DNA of 64,000 nt from Lunularia cruciata (lineage: Eukaryota > Streptophyta > Marchantiopsida > Lunulariales > Lunulariaceae). Position 1 is the stretch's first letter. The number at the start of each line of letters is the position of its first letter. Below the pieces are notes generated by a model. That model was not told the DNA's origin. It made no database searches and worked only from the letters and a program-made list of their open reading frames with translations. Below are positions 60,210 through 64,000 of this stretch, one piece after another. The position numbers and the translations under genes were made by a program. The stretch is taken from assembly GCA_948567375.1 (NCBI GenBank), contig OX419755.1, positions 20,589,001 to 20,653,000 on the forward strand. The letters run 5' to 3'.

Positions 60210-62499
60210 ATGTTCGAATTGACGACGAGACGACAGAAACAAGTTATTGGATTCGTTGGAGTTAAAACGAGAAGAATAGATATGTGGGTCCAAACATGTT
60301 TTGCAACAGCGTGCCCTGTTCTGAATCCGGTTTGCAAAGCATATCGATTGTCTTCCCAGAAAGCAGAGCTTGAAGCATGGAGGGTGCATTTTGTAGCTCC
60401 ATCGACAAATGGTGCTGCATCCAGGTATGGGAAATGGATGCAGCTTGAATTTGCTGGGTTGTTCCGAAGTCCGAGGAAATGCGCGCCTAGGAAAGTGGGT
60501 GCTAGCAGAGCTGCAGCGATGAGTAATTCCGCCTCAAGGATTTTACGAAGTGTGAATGCAGTCAAGCCTGATGATAGTGAAAGAGGAAAAAGCGTACAGG
60601 ACGAGTCAGTGAAGATTTTGGATATGGAGGGGTACTTCAGTGGGGAGAACGATAAAGTGGCCAAGTTTTGCGAGCAACTTAAAGATCAGTGCCACAAAGT
60701 TGGATTCTTCTACGTCAAGAATCATGGGCTGTCTGAGGAGCTTTGTGATTCAATGCTGGAGATGGCGAGCAGATTTTTCGATCTGTCTGATGAATCGAAG
60801 GTTCATGCCAGTCCCTACAATTTTCCTGGATATATTCTGAAATCTTATACAGACAGGGAATGCATTGAAATGGGTTTGGGCACTATTTCCTAGCATTATA
60901 CCTGGAATCGTTGCAAGGGAAGTAAGATGTGTGACCATGTGTACCAGATGGAACTGGACTATAAAAATTCTGCTCAATTCAGGGGATACATGAAAATTGG
61001 TGCAGAAAATACAGCCGGAGTTACAGATTTTCGTGAACAGATTGAAATTGGACCGGATGAACCAGAGGATATTGACGTCGTAGGTAAGCTCTCGAGTCTC
61101 TCCCACTTTGGATCTTTGGATCTCCTGGTAAACGTTGGTGTAATATGTCAACGACGATCCCTGTTGGTTTTGCAGATGAGAAGGAGATCAAGCTGGTACA
61201 TCCTTTCTACCGCCGTTTGCGGGGACCCAACCAATGGCCACCAGAAGATACCCTACCTTCTTTCCGACGACAGACACAGGAGTTTATGCACAAAATGAAT
61301 GAACTCTCCATGCATCTCATGCAGGCTTTGGCAGTTTCTCTTGGTTTGGGAAAGGAGTACTTCGACTCCACTTTTCTGCACATGCCTCACTACCAAATGA
61401 AGGTAAGAGTGTAGAATGAACTCTACGAACTTATGGCTCACCGGTGGTGCAACTAAATTCAGAGGGAGGGGCCATAATTTGGATTGTGTTTAATGTCCTG
61501 CCATCACTGAAGTTCTTATGGAACCATTCAGGTGGTGAGGTATCCTCCAAAGCCAGAGTGTGAAGATGCCGGGGACATTGGTATGCTTGGGGTTGGTGCA
61601 CACAGCGACAGTGGTTTCTTGAGTCTTCTCCTCCAGGATCACGTTGGTGGTCTTCAGGCAAGTGCTTGTATGACTTCAGCTTGAGTCATTTACTCTACTC
61701 ACCTTTCTAAGGGACGTAACTGTCCATGAGAACATACTCGTATTCACTTGGTTCGCGAAAGATTTTGTATGAAGTATGGTAAAGGAGAGATGGAGAATTA
61801 TGGTAAGGGGGATGAAATGCAAATCGATTTCCGGAAGAAGTTTGAGAGATACACAGTCGAATATATGCAAGCAGGAAAGGTACTGGGGGCAGGTCACTGG
61901 AGCTACAAGCAGAGCACCTTTTAATTTTATGTGGTTCTCTGAAACAGAAGACAGAGCTGTTGATTATGATCCAGAGAGAAAAGGTGCCAAGAACTGAAAG
62001 AAATCTTCTAATTACATAATCATAACATAGTGGAACTGCAATGTTCCAGGCGCAAACTACAGATGGGAAGTGGATCGATGTTCTTCCGGAACGGGGAACC
62101 TTTGTCGTCAATCTTGGGGAGATGCTCCAACTTGCTACAGGTGGATACTACTTGGCCACCGTCCATCGTGTGGTGAGCCAGTCTGGAAATAAATCCCGTT
62201 ACTCTGTACCGTTCTTCTTCAATCCTCGTTTGGACACTGATATTAGAGCCTTCAACATAGTGAAGAGTGGGGTTGAAATCAGCGGGGATAAATCGCCGCC
62301 CGTAAGAGTTTCTCTTGGAGGGCTGTCAACTCATGGTGGTGGGAACAAGTTGCTGCCAGTCTTTGGGCAAAATGCTTTCAAAAGTTTCGTCAGAAGTCAT
62401 GTAGATGTTGTGCGGAAGCATCATGAGGACTTAGTGCAAATAGATGGCAGCATAGCACTTTATAAACTTGAACTGGACTTGACAAGTGAGATACTGTAA
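60210..62499 (+). CDS. 2-oxoglutarate/Fe(II)-dependent dioxygenase
   Basis: Five exons: start to 60800, 60948-61083, 61176-61402, 61532-61657, 62050-62499, all in phase. The N-terminal DIOX_N part includes CHKVGFFYVKNHGLSEELCD. The C-terminal jelly roll has iron ligands His and Asp in GAHSDSGFLSLL (exon 4) and His in TVHRVVS, plus the oxoglutarate-binding RYS of KSRYSVPFF (exon 5). It belongs to the isopenicillin-N-synthase-like plant class (DOXC); the substrate is not predictable. The in-frame start is uncertain: ATGs at 60210, 60282 and 60519 would give 509, 485 or 406 residues. The extra N-terminus before 60519 is basic and hydroxylated and may be an organelle-targeting peptide. Intron 4 starts with a GC donor in perfect context (CAG/GCAAGT). 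Confidence 0.9.
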
Positions 62500-62919
62500 A
62501 TATAATAAGGTAATGCAGCTTTTAGACAGGTATTACCCGGTAGAAGCACAAGGATCTTTCAAGGGCCTTAATTTAGCTGGAAAATACCAGCTGATGATAC
62601 TCTGTTGGGCTGTTGAAAATATATAACATTTAGTATACACGGGGTTTGGCAATGCTGTAACAGACTTTTCATGTTGGGCTATGTAAGAAAGTTGAAACAT
62701 GTTGAATACTGGTCTCGTGATGGCGTTAAGCGCAAATGTCTCACAGATTTTCCATGGCTTAGTAGGGATCTCGCAGCCCCTAATCTGAACTGAAAATTGT
62801 CTCAACTATTTCAATTTCGTTCTCTATTGGCAGCCACTGAGAATCAGTGCGACTAAATCTGAAATGGATCCAAATGGATCTTCCTACTTCGATGATTCGT
62901 ATTTTCTACTTCGATCTTC
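62500..62919 (+). other. Probable 3' untranslated region and spacer of the dioxygenase gene
   Basis: It follows the stop codon directly. No further coding sequence is recognised. A clear polyadenylation signal could not be chosen. Confidence 0.35.
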
Positions 62920-63660
62920 GATGATTCTCCTCTGCGGTCAATTTCAGATGCTATCCTGTCACGGTTCGCCCCAACCCAGCCAAGATACCATCCACTCCTC
63001 TCACAGTTCGTTCCACCCGAGCCATCTTCCACTAAAGCTCTGTTTTCCTACTCGCTCGATGATTCTCCTCTGCTTTCAATTTCGGATGTTTACTGTCTTT
63101 GTTCTAGAAGCTGTCTTTTTTTCTGTTACATGATAGGTACAATATTCACTGCAGATGATTCCTCTTTGCTTTCAATTACAGATGTTACCTCTGTTTTTGT
63201 TCTAGAATACGGTCTGTTTCTCTTACATGAGACATACTAGTTCACTGCAGACGATTCTCCTTTGCTTTCAATTTCAGATGTTTTCTCTGTTTTTGTTCTA
63301 GAAGACTGTATTTTTTTCTCTTACATAATGCATAACAAGATACCATCCAGTCCTCTCGAACCATTCTCCATTAAAGCTCTGTTTTACTACTCGTTCGATG
63401 ATACTCCTTTGCTTTCAATTTCAGTTGTTTAGTTTGCTTTTGATCCAGAAGACTGCTTTTTCTCTTACATGATGCATACAAGTTCACTGTATATGATTCT
63501 AAACCTCTGATTTTGTTCCGGAAGACTTCTTTTTCTCTTACATGATGCATACTAGTTCAGATGCTCCTCATGAAATGTATCAATTTCTGTTCCTACTTCT
63601 TTTCCCCCCTCTTTTCTTATTACGTGATACACACTAGTTCGCTGCAGATAATCCTATGAA
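62920..63660. repeat. Degenerate tandem array, about 96-bp unit with longer variants
   Basis: Units start GATGATTCTCCTYTGCTTTC or near variants at 62920, 63058, 63154, 63250, 63397 and about 63491, with a partial one to 63660. Common parts are TTTCAATTTCAGATGTT, TTTTGTTCTAGAAG and TCTCTTACATGATGCATAC. The units at 62920 (138 bp) and 63250 (147 bp) share an extra block with GATACCATCCA and TAAAGCTCTGTTTT, so the array has a long-short-short-long-short pattern. No open frame spans it. Confidence 0.88.
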
Positions 63661-64000
63661 ATGCATCAATATACGTTTCTGCTTTCTATCAATCCGCGAA
63701 TCTTATTTCTCTTCTTTAAATTACATAATGCATAGTAGGTCACGGCAGATGTTCCGCTACGTATTTTCCTTGCTTAGATTACCTTCCATTCAATCTAAAT
63801 CAATTGAATTGAAGGTTGATTCCGTTCATGCTTACATTGCATTACTTCCATATGCATGTTTTCAGTTCGTATCGGTGCTCTACCCCGTTCTTCGAACGAC
63901 TTCTGGTCCCATGTTCCAAATATGAAGACTGAAGAACTTCTCCACCTACTGGTTAGTCAGCCGATAATGCATGAAACGCATTTAGAAACAAGAGAAGAGA
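63661..64000. other. End of window, nothing recognised
   Basis: An 89-residue open frame (63656-63925) has no known domain and no coding-like composition. I see no RNA gene. Confidence 0.4.

Overview
The window reads as nuclear DNA of a land plant. It has spliced genes with GT-AG and two GC-AG introns, plastid-targeted leucine biosynthesis, TFIIIA with an intronic 5S rRNA mimic (a land-plant feature), and plant-type copia and chromodomain-gypsy retrotransposons primed by initiator Met tRNA. The compact genes in an AT-rich, gypsy-dominated background suggest a bryophyte, perhaps a moss. That is inference only.

Layout. Bases 1-40,600 hold almost no host genes. They carry decayed AT-rich DNA with a diverged repeat pair (about 1.96-2.64 and 6.60-7.27 kb), a dead minus-strand Ty1/copia element (9039-14251), and a truncated gypsy copy (16476-22440). 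That copy is split by an unclassified 3.76 kb element (18269-22031) with TG...CA ends and a perfect AAGCT target duplication. Next comes a nested pair: an old minus-strand gypsy element (26337-38550) whose LTRs are packed with heat-shock-element motifs, and inside it a young plus-strand chromovirus (30546-37135) with nearly identical LTRs.

Bases 40,600-63,700 are a gene island. The genes are a NECAP-like endocytic adaptor protein (41372-45179, +), the 3-isopropylmalate dehydratase small subunit (47061-47994, -), transcription factor IIIA (49427-51932, +), a saccharopine-dehydrogenase-like oxidoreductase (53474-55115, -), and a 2-oxoglutarate/Fe(II) dioxygenase (about 60210-62499, +). A degenerate tandem array lies beyond the last gene (62920-63660).

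Most notable points. (1) The first TFIIIA intron holds a 126-nt 5S rRNA look-alike in a cassette exon with an immediate stop codon, the known plant feedback switch. (2) The promoter, leader and first 26 codons of TFIIIA recur about 8 kb upstream, fused in frame to the NECAP-like gene, so that gene appears to have captured TFIIIA's 5' end. (3) The outer gypsy LTR has TATA plus clustered heat-shock elements, like a heat-inducible promoter. (4) The 3.76 kb element fits no class I could identify. (5) A perfect 18-bp-arm hairpin lies between two convergent genes.

Exon boundaries were worked out by eye from reading frame, splice consensus and family knowledge. No alignment or database search was run.
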